DNA of 64,000 bases from Eudromia elegans (Eukaryota; Chordata; Aves; Tinamiformes; Tinamidae). The notes beneath the pieces were generated by a model, which saw only the letters and a list, made by a program, of their open reading frames with translations, was not told where the DNA came from and searched no databases. Position 1 is the stretch's first letter. The number at the start of each line of letters is the position of its first letter. Positions 22,011 through 34,870 of the stretch are shown piece by piece. The stretch is taken from NCBI GenBank assembly GCA_003342815.1, contig PTEX01000003.1, forward strand, positions 3,279,582 through 3,343,581. Direction: 5' to 3'. A program made the position numbers and the translations under genes.

Positions 22011-23510
22011 CCGGCCCCTCACACTCTGGTTTGTGTCTCTGACTTTCCTGTTCTTGTTCTCGCTGCCTCCTTGCCCCTAATCCCATCTCCGCAGTGGTAT
22101 CTTGCATCTTCATCCTACCAGAAAAGACTCCTGCTCACAAAATTCACATGTATTTTCCTTCCTCCTACTGGTCATGCCACTTAATACACCACCTTTCCTT
22201 ACTGGGAGGGCAGAGGCTCCGGTCGGGGTTGCAACCATTTTTTGAATGGTTATAAGGAAGCAAGAGTTTCAAGAATGTTAATTCAACAAATATTTTTCTG
22301 CTTGAAGTTTAATATGTTTAGTTCTCCTCGTATTGCCATTGCTTTGCCTTATAGGATATTTCAGTTTCAGAGGCAATGCATTAACATAGAAGCAACAAAT
22401 TCGGAATGACTAAAATTAAATTGCTACCAATTTGGAGATATTTTTGAAGAATGCAATTCTGAATGCACAAAATGCTGATATATTTGCACGGATTATTTTC
22501 ACTTGCAGACATGATCCTGTTTGCAAGTTATATATCTGCACATATAAATTAAGAAAGCAGGTATGGGCATTTATTATGAATATTTTTCTCAAAATATGTT
22601 CTGTAATGCCTTTTTTTTTTTTTTTTGCAAATAAATTTTTCAAACTTAAACCAATCTTGAAACCTTTTGTTCTCTGATATTATTGGGACCATCAAGAGAG
22701 ATATAAGTAGTATATTTATTTGCATACTTTAATGGGACAAGAGACCCTTCTGTTTTACAGAGTGTAGAATAACTAATATTATTCTTTTACGTCTTTTTTT
22801 TTTTTTTCTTTTGGAGGCCCTGAGCCCTTGATCTTTTTAAACAACTCCAGGTCAAGCCACCTATCTAAGGAATAGTTTGCTGGAGAAAACAAAATCGCGG
22901 TGATGTCTGACAGTCTTCAAATGCACTTTGCACCGTGTTGTTTTAGTGTCAGCTATTGACTGATCTGGCTGGGGAAATTTCTCGTGCTATCAGCAACAGC
23001 AGTTCAATCTTGTATAGCACTTTTCACATCAGAGCACATTACAAATATCATTATCATCCCTCTATCGACAGTGGAGCAGTTTGTGTGGGGGGGTAAGTGA
23101 CAGAGGTTATAGGTAAAGGAAAGATCTGAATGGAAGAAATAAAATCCCAGTAGAAAACAAATGCAACATTCCGGCTTTCGGAGACATTGTTTTCCCGAAA
23201 ATCTGCTACATGAACAACTTCTGCAGCCTTGCTGAAATTCGCCAGCCCTTGATCTGACTCTAGATATAACTGCAAAAGCAGCAAACCAGGGGTGACTTCT
23301 CCTTACGCTGGTTTGCATTAGTCTGGTCTTTCTTTTTTGTTTTCTTTTCAAACGTTCAAGTCCAGTCTCTGAGGAAACATTCCCTCTCTACCACACAAGT
23401 GGTAAATAAGACCCACAAATAAATTCTACTTTCCCCCCTGCATTTCCCCCCAGTGCAGGGGCTACAACAAAATGTATTCATTAGCGTGCGGTATGAAAAC
23501 GTACGCTCAC
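22011..23510. other. Intergenic DNA, no gene seen
   Basis: AT-rich DNA with poly(T) runs at about 22,611-22,626 and 22,794-22,808. A segment at 23,005-23,110 (GTATAGCACTTTTCACATC ... TATCATTATCATCCCTC) looks like a decayed ancient SINE. No exon recognised. Confidence 0.55.
23005..23110 (+). mobile_element. Possible ancient SINE remnant
   Basis: The order of TATAGCACTTTTCA, GAGCACATTACAAA and CATTATCATCCC resembles old amniote MIR-type repeats (AAAGCGCTTTACAAA ... TATTATCCCCATTTTACAGA). Decayed, tentative. Confidence 0.3.
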
Positions 23511-23514
23511 ACTT

Positions 23515-23800
23515 CTGGAACCTGCGGCCGCTTGCTCCAGCGGCAGAGAGCCATAACTCCAGCTGGCAGCTGGACGGCATTCCAGGCAGCGCCCGCAGCA
23601 ATCCGCTCACGTCCACGGGCGTCCCCGCGCGCGCGGCGCGGCGCGCCTGCCGAGGGGGCGAGCTCCGGGCGCCGAGCGCGGCACACCGCGCCGCTCCAGC
23701 GCGTTGCTCGCGGGACGGACGGAACGGGCTCGCCCGGCGGGAACGCCGAACGCGGGGCTGCGCTACCTGCTCCCGCAGGTCCTGGTACGGCATCTGGGGA
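23515..23800. promoter_or_regulatory. Orphan CpG island
   Basis: A sharp CpG-dense block (GCGCGCGGCGCGGCGCG near 23,630) with a NotI-type GCGGCCGC at 23,524-23,531. On the minus strand an ATG at 23,793 opens MPYQDLREQ, then a donor-like CAG|GTAGCG at 23,767. This may be a coincidental first-exon look-alike, since I recognise no gene with that start. It could be a promoter or regulatory island. Confidence 0.5.
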
Positions 23801-26680
23801 AGGCGGCAATGGGTAGCCTAAAATACAGGTCTGATCTGGCAGGTAAAGGCTTGGTTTTTTAATGCAAAATTTGAGTCTCTTCGTCATCAAAGTTTTACTT
23901 TTTTTTTTTTTTTTTAATTAAAACTGAGATTATTTGTGTTGATGATTTGCAGACTTCTGATAACACCTAATGCGATTGTCAGGAATCTAGCATGGGATTT
24001 CTGTGTATTTGGCTTTTTAAAGAGCAGGTTGTCCTGTGCATCCCGCAACAGTCCAGCAACATCTGCTCATTCAGGGCTTCTTGTTTTCTCACCAGCAAAA
24101 TGCATATGAAAATGTAGGGCAAGTATCAAATAATAACACGATATATACTTATAGATTACAGGGGGTTTTTTAATTTATATTTACACAAATTTATACAAAA
24201 ACATTCAATTCTTCTGTCACTCTGTAAGTTGTTTTTATTTTAAGTTCAGGACAAAAAAGATGAAGAAACCTAGTTGTGTTCTTGGAGGAAGCCACGTGCC
24301 CTTGCCTGGCAGCAACGGGAAGCAAAATGGCCACTGCCTCAGGATGCAGGCGGCTCCTCATTAAGCTGAAGGCAGCGTACACGACAGGGCATCGCAGCTC
24401 CACGCCTTTGGGGAGAGGGGCTACTTCACTACTTCCTTCAGTTCTCCTCTTTCAGAAGAGTTGTGTAATTCTATAAAAGAGAATTTACACAATATATTAA
24501 TTTAGATTTCCCTACGCTTATTTTCAGCACTTCAGTCTGGAAGAACACCTGGCAGTATGGAAGTTTTCCCGGTGTTCGCTGCAAAGGTCTCAGCTGCAGA
24601 ACTCCAGAGAAAAGCTGCCTCAGAAGGTCTGTCACCGTTTTGCCTTAAAGTTACACACGCACGCACACAAAAATCACCCATTCTTTACGTTCTGGCCCCA
24701 GCCAAAAGAAGGTACTCCTCCCCAAAAAGAGGATATTAAAGGCATAAAGTCATCCTGAGAACTGTAAAAGGTATGTCAAATCGCAGGAGAGTTTTACCTG
24801 GTTTTGAGCAAAATCGCTAACAAGAATTTAACGTGAGCTGATTCCACCCCCATCACTTGTTTAAACTTCAGCTTTTGTTCACTGCCTTTAGGCATGGCAG
24901 AAAGAAAAAGGAAGAAAAAAGAAAAGAAAGAACCCCCTCACTCTGTTTGACTAGTCTTCTATCTTGACTTTATCTTCTTAGAGTTTTGAAAAGCTGATAA
25001 AAACACAGGAGTTCACACAGAACAATTTATTTGGATTTCAGCCAAGCCATTGATAAAATTGTCTAGCATGTAATTCATTAAAGCATGAAATAAAGACAGA
25101 ATGAGAAATCATTTAGTGCCTTGGAGAAGCGTTATGGTTAGGTTTAACCAGGCGCCCTGTAGATCTGTGGCTCCTCTAAAAGGTCTTTCAGTGAACACCC
25201 ACCGTCGCTTGGCACAGGAGACAGGATCAGGGCTTTGGAGCTTTTTTCCATTCACACAAACTCCACTTTTCCTGTTTTTTGAAGTCTCTCCCCTTGTATT
25301 ACACAACATTCCTGTAGAATTATAGTTAGCATGAACTTCATAAGTTAAAATGAACTTCGTAATCTAAATCGAAAGCAACCCTCCTTCATTGCTCCTACTG
25401 AATTCCGCTGCGCTTCCTGTTCTTGGACACCTGCCCCTATGGAAAGGAACGTTCTGGGGCTGGAAGGAAGTATTGCAGGGTGCAAACAGTGTAAAAGGCT
25501 GTGGGCTTCCCCCGCCCCAGCATCGCTCTAAAAGCCGCTACCTGCCTGCCTTCGTGATGATTGTCTCCACCTCAGCATCCTTCGGACTGTTTTGTGGGCT
25601 TTCTAAATAACCACACATGCTAAGGAGGCTATAGGGTCAACAGGTCTTGCTATAATGGCTAACCAGACGGGGACTAACCGCTCGCAGCCCTTTCACATTT
25701 AAAACTCCCGTTGACCCCAGCGAGCCATAAGGAGGTAGTATTGGTTTGAACTGTCTTCACCGCTGAAAGGCAATTCGCTGGGTACAAAGACAGGGCTGGA
25801 GGACAAAATTCCTTTCCTTTGGAATGGGTGGGACTTTAACTGGCAGTTTCAAACCTGGGCCGGCTTTCCAAGCCAGGCGCTGCCCTTCGACGAGCTTCGT
25901 TTGCAGGGAATTTTGAAGTGAGTTTATTTGATACAAACAGTGACAGTGCCCTGCTGCAGTTCTGTATTCCTCACGGAGATTTACAGCGTGAATTCCCGCG
26001 TGCGGACGGCGTTCGGTCGGGGGGGAGGGTGGCGTTCGGTTTGGAAGAGTCTCGAGATTTTATCTGGAGTTCCAATATTTGCTTCTTCCTTTACAAATGT
26101 TGTTCTCGGGCATGAAATGAACCCATGACCGTTTTAAGCTGCATTTTTTTTAAAAGTGTGTTCCTATTCCTCATATTTGTAACATCTGGAATTACAAACA
26201 CAAGTTTGATAAAGGCTGTTAAAAATCCACCTTTAAAAAGGGCACAAGATTTCTAAGCTGGTCTCATTATATGCGAAGCCAACTTTAAGGCTGGCAACCC
26301 TGTATGTTTCAATATGACTTTGAAAGTCAGGGTCATAACAGAGCCACAAAGAACAGAGAACCAATAAAAATAAAAATAAAAATAAAAATAAATGAAATTA
26401 GATGTTTTCACTAATGCACTTTTAATTCAGTTATTCTTTAATGGATACATCATTAAAATCTGCATTTTTCATTTTCATTGACTCCCATCTCATATGTGCT
26501 GAGTTTATTGTCAAAGATCTGTTTTTTACAGCTGCCAACCTGCAGCTTCCACTGGAGATTTGCAAGAAAAAAAATGCCTCATTCTGCCTCACATGTCACT
26601 GCTGGTAATAAAGAATCTGCAATAGGAAATGAGCTGACAACTTTGTTGATGATGTGCAAAACAGACTAGGAGCCAGCTCG
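23801..26680. other. Intergenic DNA, no gene seen
   Basis: Average-to-low GC with a poly(T) run at 23,898-23,915 and the TAAAAA repeat at 26,365-26,388. A modest CpG-rich patch lies near 25,980-26,050. No exon or RNA gene recognised. Confidence 0.55.
26365..26388. repeat. (TAAAAA)4 hexamer repeat
   Basis: Four perfect copies, followed by a degenerate TAAAT. Confidence 0.9.
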
Positions 26681-26684
26681 CCCT

Positions 26685-26830
26685 CCCCGAGCTCCGCGGC
26701 GTTAGCAATAGGAAAAACAGGCTTTGGGGCGGGAAGGCGAGCGGCTCCGAGCGCGGCCGCGCGGGAACGGACCCGCTGCACGGCGACGTGCGCCTGTCAC
26801 GCGGCCCCTCACAGCGACACCTTCTCCGTT
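26685..26830. promoter_or_regulatory. Short orphan CpG-rich patch
   Basis: About 145 bases with many CpGs (CCGAGCGCGGCCGCGCGGGAAC around 26,740) in otherwise ordinary DNA. No recognised exon. Confidence 0.35.
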
Positions 26831-28800
26831 AGGGAAAAACGCCAGACGACAGAGGAGGCACCAGAGCTGTTGTGGAAAGGCTCGTAAAGGGCCATAAGAG
26901 CGGAGGCAAGATGCGGTTTCTGCTCAGGTGGGATCAGGTGCTGCAGCGAACCGTCCTCGAGGCCTGGGCGACAGCCATGGGTGTCTCCCCCAGGACCCCA
27001 GTGAGGGCTGGTGCGGCTGCCTCCCCTCCTCTCCCTAGTGGGAAACGTACAGGCACTTTGAGAAGGACGTTTTCCCCTTCTCAGAGTGGATTTTCTTAGA
27101 TATTTCCTCTTCCTCATACAAAGCTTCATCTGATACCAGAGAATCTTGTGAGACTTTAAAACAGCTGTGGATCTTTCTTATTCCTTCCCAGAGGCATGAA
27201 GGCATGAGCTGGGGCTCCAAGGCTCCATGATTTTCCCAGTGTGTTCCTTGGGAAGAGCAACCGCGTGCATGAGCAGCTTGCAACCTCTTATAAGGTTAAA
27301 TTCTTGCCTGTGGCAAGGATTAGTTTAGTGAAAATGCATGAATAACACAGGTCTGTCTGCAATGATACATTCAGGTGTCTCATTCAACATTATTACCAAC
27401 AGTAATTAACTCAGCTACGGGAAAATTACGTGCACTCAAATGAGGTGCTGATATTCAGGAGATAAACTGCATTCATCACGAAGAGTCTCACCTGCCTTCT
27501 GCTCTGCATGCCGTCCAGGTTGCATTTGAGACTAATTTGAAGCAGACTGAAATAAATTAAAGAGTAAATAGCCAAAATTACAAATTGCTGGATAAATGTT
27601 TCCTTTCCCCTTCAGAGATGGAATCAGCGCAGGTCTTTGGCTTGGGTAAAGTGATATTTACTGTTGCATCTTGGATAGATACTGTGGGAGACAGAGCTCA
27701 CAGCTAACCCACGCAGGGAAGGGAGAGCTCTAGAGACAGCAGAATACAAAATCATCGCATGATTAAATATAGAGCAGCTACTTGGGGGCATTTTAGAAGA
27801 TTTTCGAATTGTAAAACTTTCTCTACTATTTTTTTTTTTAATTGGACTCATGTCAAAAATAGTGACCTGATTGTGGAGGACAGTTAGATTTGAAAATATT
27901 TTTAGAATACAATCACATTTATCATGTGCACAATGCAGATCTTTTGTCTAGTGGTTCGTGGAAGGAAGAACAGTCAAGGAAGGGGCAGAAGAGGCGATGG
28001 GTGCTACTGGTCTCAGTTTAGGATGTCTGTGTCGCTTAAAAGTACCAGCTCCCTCTTGCCTTAGATTATAGACCACATCCCTTGTGCACGAGGCAGAGGG
28101 TCAAACATTAGCATTACCCAAGCATTTGGGAACTAGTTTCTTTGGCAAGCCCAGTAAAAAGTCACAGATGTCTGTCCTTTAAAGAAATGAACTTTACACC
28201 ATTTACTCCTTCCCAAAAAAGCAGGCAACTGTTTCATTCCATTTGAACATTCGCCAGATCCTTTCGGATAATGGGACAGAGGCACCGCAGAGCTGTGAAG
28301 AGTCACAGTTCTGCTGTGAGTCCCCAGCAGCTCTGCTCCGCGTCCTCCCCACCGGGAATGCCTGCGCATTTCATCCTCTCCTTCCTGGTGGGATCACAGA
28401 GCGTGGGCCCCTCCTGTGCTGCCTTGTGCTGAGGCCTCCTGAGGTGACATAACTGACCACTGGCAGGAACCTGGGCCTCAAATATCTTCTGGACAAGGTA
28501 GGCTGAGACAAAAGGTCTTCTTGTTGCACCAGCCAAGAAAGGCTGGGGTGGTGGAGCACATGCTGTCCTACAGGGTGAAGAGGAACCGCTCTCTGCTTTC
28601 CACCGAGGAAGGGAAGGTCTGTGCTTCTCCTCAGAAAATATTCAGGGGAGGGAGTGAAAAGACCAACTGCCCTGGGTATGGATGTCCCGTCCCACAACTG
28701 CATCCTGCCGCCCTTGGCCAGGCAGCGGTTCCTCCAATGGCAAATGATGGCACTGGGAATTTTGCTTGAGCAAAGCTGCAGAGTTTGGCCCATTAATAGT
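26831..28800. other. Intergenic DNA, no gene seen
   Basis: No supported feature. Open frames on both strands near 28,240-28,800 are short and unrecognised. Confidence 0.5.
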
Positions 28801-30250
28801 GACTAAATTATCCTGAAGTTTTCAATAAGCTCTTCCAAGCCAAATTCTCCTTGTTTACATTCATGTAAATCCATAGAGGAAGCAAGATGAAGTCATTAGT
28901 CTCTAGGTTACACCATTGTAAAGATTTGTTTTTCTAAATTCTCTGACTCAGCTTTTAGGGACTTGTTTTGTTATCATTTCAGCAAACATTCTGAAGCCCA
29001 TGGAAGTTCATCACCTGGCAATCTCTCTTTGTAAAGGATTTTAACCCTAAAAAGGAATCAAAAACCACTTAGGAGGTTTTTCTCGGGACTACAAATACCA
29101 TGGAAGCACAGGTTTTGCCAAGTGCTTAGCTTGAGACCAGATTCTGTAAATCCTAAAATCACATGAGTATTCCTTGCTGCTCAAAAAGGGCCCGTAATTT
29201 TAAGGTCAGCTCATGTGAATAGGGATCTGCAGGATTTGTCCTCTTTTAGCAAGGCTGAAATCATGGCTTTACTCTATGGTGTTAACCTGTGTTTTGTTTA
29301 AAGGGATCCCATTAATAAAGTGGAAACAGATTTTTCTTAACTAAGTGCTTACAGTTAAATATAAAAATGCTGCCCTTGTCAAAGGCTAAACTGTTCCCTC
29401 CCTTGCTGTTAGAAGTGTTTTAAACTGTCTTTGTTAAATGTTGTAAATATGAAATACAAGGAATGGGGGTATAATCTGAGCTCAAGAATACGTAAAACAA
29501 AAGGGTGATTTCGTTGTCCTTATTAAAATGCACAAGATGTCCAGCCAGCTGCTTGTGTTTAACCAATTAAAGTATGTTTAACACCAAAAGAATAATTTAT
29601 TTTGTGAATTAAAGCATTTTAAAGACTTTATTAACAATGGAGAGCCCTTAACACACACAAGCACAAGATCGAGTCCTTACTAGTGCTGATAATGTTGCAA
29701 ACTGGGGCTGAAGGTATAGGAATTAACTTGGGATGGCTCTGATTAGAAATGGGTCCAAGCAAAACCCAAATATGTGAACCACAGTAATGATGCAAATGTG
29801 CAGAGGGGGAGGTCCAGAACCCAAACCCAGCTCCTGAATTCCCAAGAAACCCCTCATTTTCCTAGCACAGGATTAAAAACCTTGCAGTTTAGGCCCATCT
29901 CCATTGCTTATTTTCTCTAAAGTCTTGACTTGTTTCCCGAGTGAAAAGAGTCAGACCTTTTCCAGCGGGGGTGGAGCTAGACATGTTTATACACCCATCA
30001 CTGGATCCATTGTGCCTCCCGTCCACCCTCTCTCAATGTCAATACACTCCGCACAACACGATCAGTAACGCAGCAGTGTCATCAGCTACGGATCTGGCTG
30101 CGTGTTAATAAAAGTCCTAAAGAAAACAAAAATCTGTCTTCCATTGGGAGTGCCTGTCTAAACATTTATTTCCAATCTCATAGGATTTACATAAAAATAA
30201 AGTGCATCTCCTCCCTAATAAGGCCTATAAATAAACAAGCACTTACTTCA
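28800..30250. promoter_or_regulatory. Candidate conserved non-coding (enhancer-like) block
   Basis: A long stretch of moderately AT-rich DNA without simple repeats or transposon fragments and without open frames. It is rich in ordered-looking homeodomain/POU-type sites such as TTCATGTAAAT, CCATTAATAAAG and AACCAATTAAAG. In my judgement this is the texture of deeply conserved vertebrate enhancers, especially 29,280-29,640. No alignment was possible, so this is inference only. Confidence 0.3.
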
Positions 30251-30279
30251 GTAAATTTTTACTCTTTAAAAATTTATCA

Positions 30280-31430
30280 CTGGTCTCCTGTTCTCTCTCT
30301 TCCATCTCCTCCACTGATTTTCTCCCCTTAAACTCTATTTTTCAGTTTCCATGTTGCTTCATTTTCTATGCCAACTTCTTCTGATTCTATATTCTACTCC
30401 TGTTTCACTTTTTTGTAGCCTACATCCAGCCTGCTCTTGCTTTGCTCCATCCACCTCCATACTCTTCATCATTGCAACTTTCTACTCTTCTTTTCTAGCC
30501 ATTTCTCCCCTTGACTTCACTTTTTATGTCGACATCCCAACTGTATTTGGAAATCCTGGCAGCATGGTAGTGCAAATACCCCAGCCAAACTCAGGAGGGA
30601 AGTTTCTCTTATGCTGCCCGTGGTTTCTCGAGGCTGATATGAAGTGAATCAACAGCCCAAGGAATGGCAGGTACTTTCCCTCCAGGATCACGATCTGTAC
30701 TAAGATGGCAAAATCTGCACAGCTTTTAAGAGATGTGAGTTTCTGGGGTAAGCAAGTGGGGCAGATTGAATGCTCACCAGTAACTGAGGCACAGACACGG
30801 CTATGGAAAGTCAGAGAAGGCTCGTCAAGACAGGTAAGGAGAATTTAGTCAAATGTTAAAAAAAGACAAAACGGTGAGAAAGGTAACAGGCAACTGGGGC
30901 TGAAGCACCTTGCTGTCTCCACAGGACGGTTTACACCAAAAGAGCAATAAGCCCAAACTGGAAACTTTCTACTCCAGAAAATTCCAGCTTACAAACACAA
31001 CTTGTAAAATTAATTTCACATTCCTCGTGCTTCTTCTTCAATGGTTTCACATTTCTTCTGTCCTTTTAAATTTCTTTTCTTTTCATCTAAGATCTATTTC
31101 CTCTTAAGTGTCATTTGCTTGCAATGTTCAGCAGTTGTTTTCTTTTCTGCTTTTCTTCTCTTTCTTTTGTGGTCTCTGTCAGGCTCTCTGCCTGGATCAG
31201 TCTTTCTCTTTCCTGTATTCCCCTTCATGTGCTTTATTTGCATTCATCTTTTCACCCAGATGTTTCATCATACTTTCATCCCCATTGAGGTCTTCTATGC
31301 TAGCTTCTTCTCATGCTACAAATTATATATATGCTCTGTTGGCATACTCACAGACACAGCCTCTCCCTCGCCTTCCCTTTCTCTTGCACGCACTCTCATT
31401 CTCTCCTACGGTCATGCATTAAGCCAGCAC
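30280..31430. other. Pyrimidine-skewed stretch
   Basis: Two blocks (30,280-30,530 and 31,020-31,430) are strongly T/C-biased on the plus strand. This gives hydrophobic phenylalanine/leucine/serine-rich frames of up to 137 codons that I do not consider real. The DNA between them is ordinary. Confidence 0.5.
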
Positions 31431-31812
31431 TTCAAGACTGAAACAAATATGTGATACACAAAGATTTTCCCAATATGTGTTCATACATGCAGGCTCCACA
31501 AATGTATTCAAACCCCGCTTGCTGGGTCGATGCCAGACCAGTTTATGTGGGAATTGTAAAACAACCTCCTACGAAACACATGTTCAACCTCTCTCCAACA
31601 CATGCACCCCACTTTCCTCCAGGTCTCTTCCCCACATGAGCATGGGATCTCTGGGCTGATGTATTTTCTCCTTTCCTTATTGATCCATTATGGGATTACT
31701 TTTAAATAAAGGGTTTCAGGTGTGAAGTGATAAGGTATTGGCTCAGTTTAAAGTAGCTGGCAGACTGTCGAGGTGGCATGGAAAGGTTCTTCTCATTATC
31801 CTAGGGGAGAAG

Positions 31813-31997
31813 TTTTATTTTATTTTATTTTATTTTATTTTATTTTATTTTATTTTATTTTATTTTATTTTATTTTATTTTATTTTATTTTATTTTATTT
31901 TATTTTANTTTTATTTTATTTTATTTTATTTTATTTTATTTTATTTTATTTTATTTTATTTTATTTTATTTTATTTTATTTTATTTTATTTTATTTT
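31813..31997. repeat. (TTTTA) pentamer microsatellite, about 37 copies, with an unresolved base
   Basis: 185 bases of nearly perfect TTTTA. The base at 31,908 is N and sits as an extra position in an otherwise regular array, so the assembly is probably uncertain here and the true length unknown. Such arrays are usually highly polymorphic. Confidence 0.97.
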
Positions 31998-34520
31998 TTC
32001 CTGAAAAGAGCACGGAGCCTCTTTCAGTTTCAAAAGCTGTATTTTTTGTAGGATCTTGCTGAGGAATCAGCATCCTTACTTGATCTTAGGAGAAAGCTCA
32101 TGTGAGCTTTCAGGGCTAGCACTCACAGCATGGTTCTGTAATACTTGTTTTTATGCTTCTGTATTTCCCTCAGAGAAGGAACTAAAAACCTAAAATCATT
32201 TCAAATTAAAAAAATAAAACAGACCATTCCCATGTAAGAGCAGTTTCATGAGAGAATTCAGGTTCCTCCAAACATCACAAGGAAGGACAATACCAACTCT
32301 CTGGATCCTTCTTTGACTCATGATTGAGATGCAGATGCTTAAATGTGACCCCCATCTTCCAGCGGGCTGTCTGGGTGACACAGAAGGAGTCACCGATCCC
32401 GGTCGGGTGCGTCACGGTCTGCCCCGGGGCGCCGCTCCTCAGCGCACCAGGCCCCACGTTGCGCTACCTTCTGGGCAGGGTGCCCAGCTGGCACTCTGAT
32501 GGAAACCCGTGGCTAGAGGAGCTGAAGAGCAAAGCGGTAGGTACTGAAGTCCCAGTGGACATGGGGTTCCCTTACGGAGGTGTTGCTTGGCTCACTTCAT
32601 GGACAACAAAGTGCTCCTAGGCCCAGCGGTTTAGAGGGAGCCCTCAATTATCACGGCAGTTGGGAACTCTTCAGCAGGTTACAGTGGAAGGCTCACATGG
32701 TTATTGTGTGCCAGGAACCCCAGGGTGTTTCTGCCTTCTTACAAATAAAACAGGAGCAGAAAACAGGATTGATTCAACAACCAGCATAGAGAGCCAGTAC
32801 TTCTCTTACAGACAGCTACAGAAGATCATTGGTAGCAAGGAGACTAAACATGAATCAAGTGTTTGCATTTTGCAATGAGATACCAGATACCTCCTAAACA
32901 TCCAGTTATTGTTTGCATAAATGATGTCATTTGCTTTTTAACAGCCACCCTATTTCTTTTAGGATAAGGGGCTTCCAGGCTGGTTCACCTGTATGCCCAC
33001 TACGCCACAGGGAAGACCACGGCCCAGAGAGCTTCATGGCGAGCTTGGTATGGCCCAGCTTGAATGCCTGCAAAGCAGCGCCTTCCTCCTCTGCTGCACG
33101 TGTGCAATATCCCGACTGTCTGAACTCACAGGGTGCCTCATAAAAGCATTTAATTTCATCTTGTTTATTAAGCAATACACAGCAGATGAAGAGTCACAGA
33201 ATCACACAACGGTTGGGGTTGGAAGGGACCTCTAGGGAGCATCTAGTCCAATCCTCAGGCATCTCTGTGCTCTACAATCCTATAGCACTGGCCTTTTCTT
33301 ACCTGCAGTATCACTGTGTATATTCATGGTCTTGTTTACATATATCTTTATTACTTATGTTCATGTTTTTTAAACACTATTTCTCTAATTTTTCTTACTA
33401 GAACATGAAAAAAAAAAGTCTCTTGATGTTTCTTCCAAGACTCATGAATGCTCTGGAAACTCTTGGGGCAGCTACTGAGGAAGGTGCTACAGAAAAAAAA
33501 CAAACCTCAACCTGCTGCTGCCATCAGACGTACCGAGGAACGCATCTCCTACCTTTAACGTGACGACTCTAACCAGGAGAACGCTGCTGAAACAGGACTG
33601 AGGCATTGCACCGGAGACAGAAATACCCCCAGCCCCTGTGCCAAGGCCACCAACAGGTAACGGAATCACGCACTGCTGACGGATGTCTTGCGATACGGTT
33701 GCAAATGTCTGTTCAAGGGCACAAAGTCAGCAACCGTTTCCATCACAAGGTGCTCACACTGCAAAACTACCTCTGTGTGGAAAGATTTAATTTGGGGCCT
33801 GAGCCCTGCAGCATGAAGACACAGAAAATGAACAAGAAATACTCCTGCTGATAGAAAATCCAACATTTTCCAGCAAAAAGTATTTTCAACTAGTGTTAAA
33901 AAAAAAAAAAAAAGAGAATCAGTGCCTCTTCCTGGTGTATGTGCAAAGTGGGTATTTTTCCTTTTTTATTCTTATACAGCTATCTATAAAACAGAGATTT
34001 GGAAAATATCTGAAAACAAACTTTGCAAGGCAAAGATTTATAAGTGTATGTGTCTTTCTTTCTGATAGGATGGCCAGATATCAGGGAAAAACTTCACTGG
34101 CCTCTCAAAAATATTGGAGCTATCAAGAAGAATTGAGCATAGAAGATAGTGTATGTAAAGGCAGTTGGATGACTGAAAATAGAAACTCTCAAAAATAAAG
34201 CTGAACTATTTTGTAATAGAAATCTCTATCTGGAGAGTCAGAGAGCAAACTGGCCAAACTACATCAAGGATATGCAGGAACCTGGTGAACAGATGTGAGA
34301 CATGGGAAAATGTGGTCTAAAGAGCAAGAGACTAAGAAGCACTGCAGCATCCCTACAAACCTTGGAGCACAGCAGGAATGGACCTTTTGAACAAACGCAC
34401 TAAAAAAAGGTGCAATTTTGACATAGAAATTGCTTACACAGTAGCTATTTACATGTCTGCTTCACCAGTCTAACCCTAGCCCTTTTATTTTGCTTTCATG
34501 GTCCACACTGTGGACAGGGA
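31998..34520. other. Intergenic DNA, no gene seen
   Basis: Contains a CR1 fragment (33,190-33,290), a poly(A) run at about 33,898-33,914, and a small CpG-rich patch near 32,395-32,465. No exon recognised. Confidence 0.55.
33190..33290 (-). mobile_element. CR1 3' end fragment, reverse orientation
   Basis: GTCACAGAATCACACAACGG then GGGTTGGAAGGGACCTCTAG and GCATCTAGTCCAATCC is the reverse complement of the CR1 3' terminus. Only about 100 bases remain. Confidence 0.85.
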
Positions 34521-34529
34521 CTGTCTCCC

Positions 34530-34870
34530 AGCTGAGACGCGACAACGTTACTTCAAGGAGGGGTTGAGCGGGTCCGCTGCAGTCACCTGTGCACAGCAAG
34601 AAGCAGCGGAACGGTGAGCCCTTCCCGAGGGCAGGCGGGTGCGCGCTGAGAGCCGGAGCGGCGCCGGAGCCGCCCTCGCTGCCCGCGCGCTCCCGTGTCC
34701 GCAGCCGCCGTGTCGCTGTCACCAGCGGCGGCGGGAAGCCGCGAAGAAGAACGATACTCCTGCGGAGAGGAAAAGGCCCCTCCACCGAAAACCCGTCTGC
34801 CGGCCAAGCAGGAGACCGTGCTGTGGTCAGGTTAGCTCCCCAGGGTAAACGGGACCACGAAAAAACTCAG
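34530..34870. promoter_or_regulatory. Orphan CpG island
   Basis: CpG-dense from about 34,600 to 34,760 (GAGCGGCGCCGGAGCCGCC). Open frames on both strands are unrecognised. It pairs with the island about 1 kb to the right. Confidence 0.5.

Noticed and set aside
31041-31454. 137-codon hydrophobic plus-strand frame
   Set aside because: Arises from pyrimidine skew (TTT/CTT/TCT codons). No family resemblance.
31738-32051. Open frames of about 90 codons reading FYFILFYF
   Set aside because: Translation of the TTTTA microsatellite.
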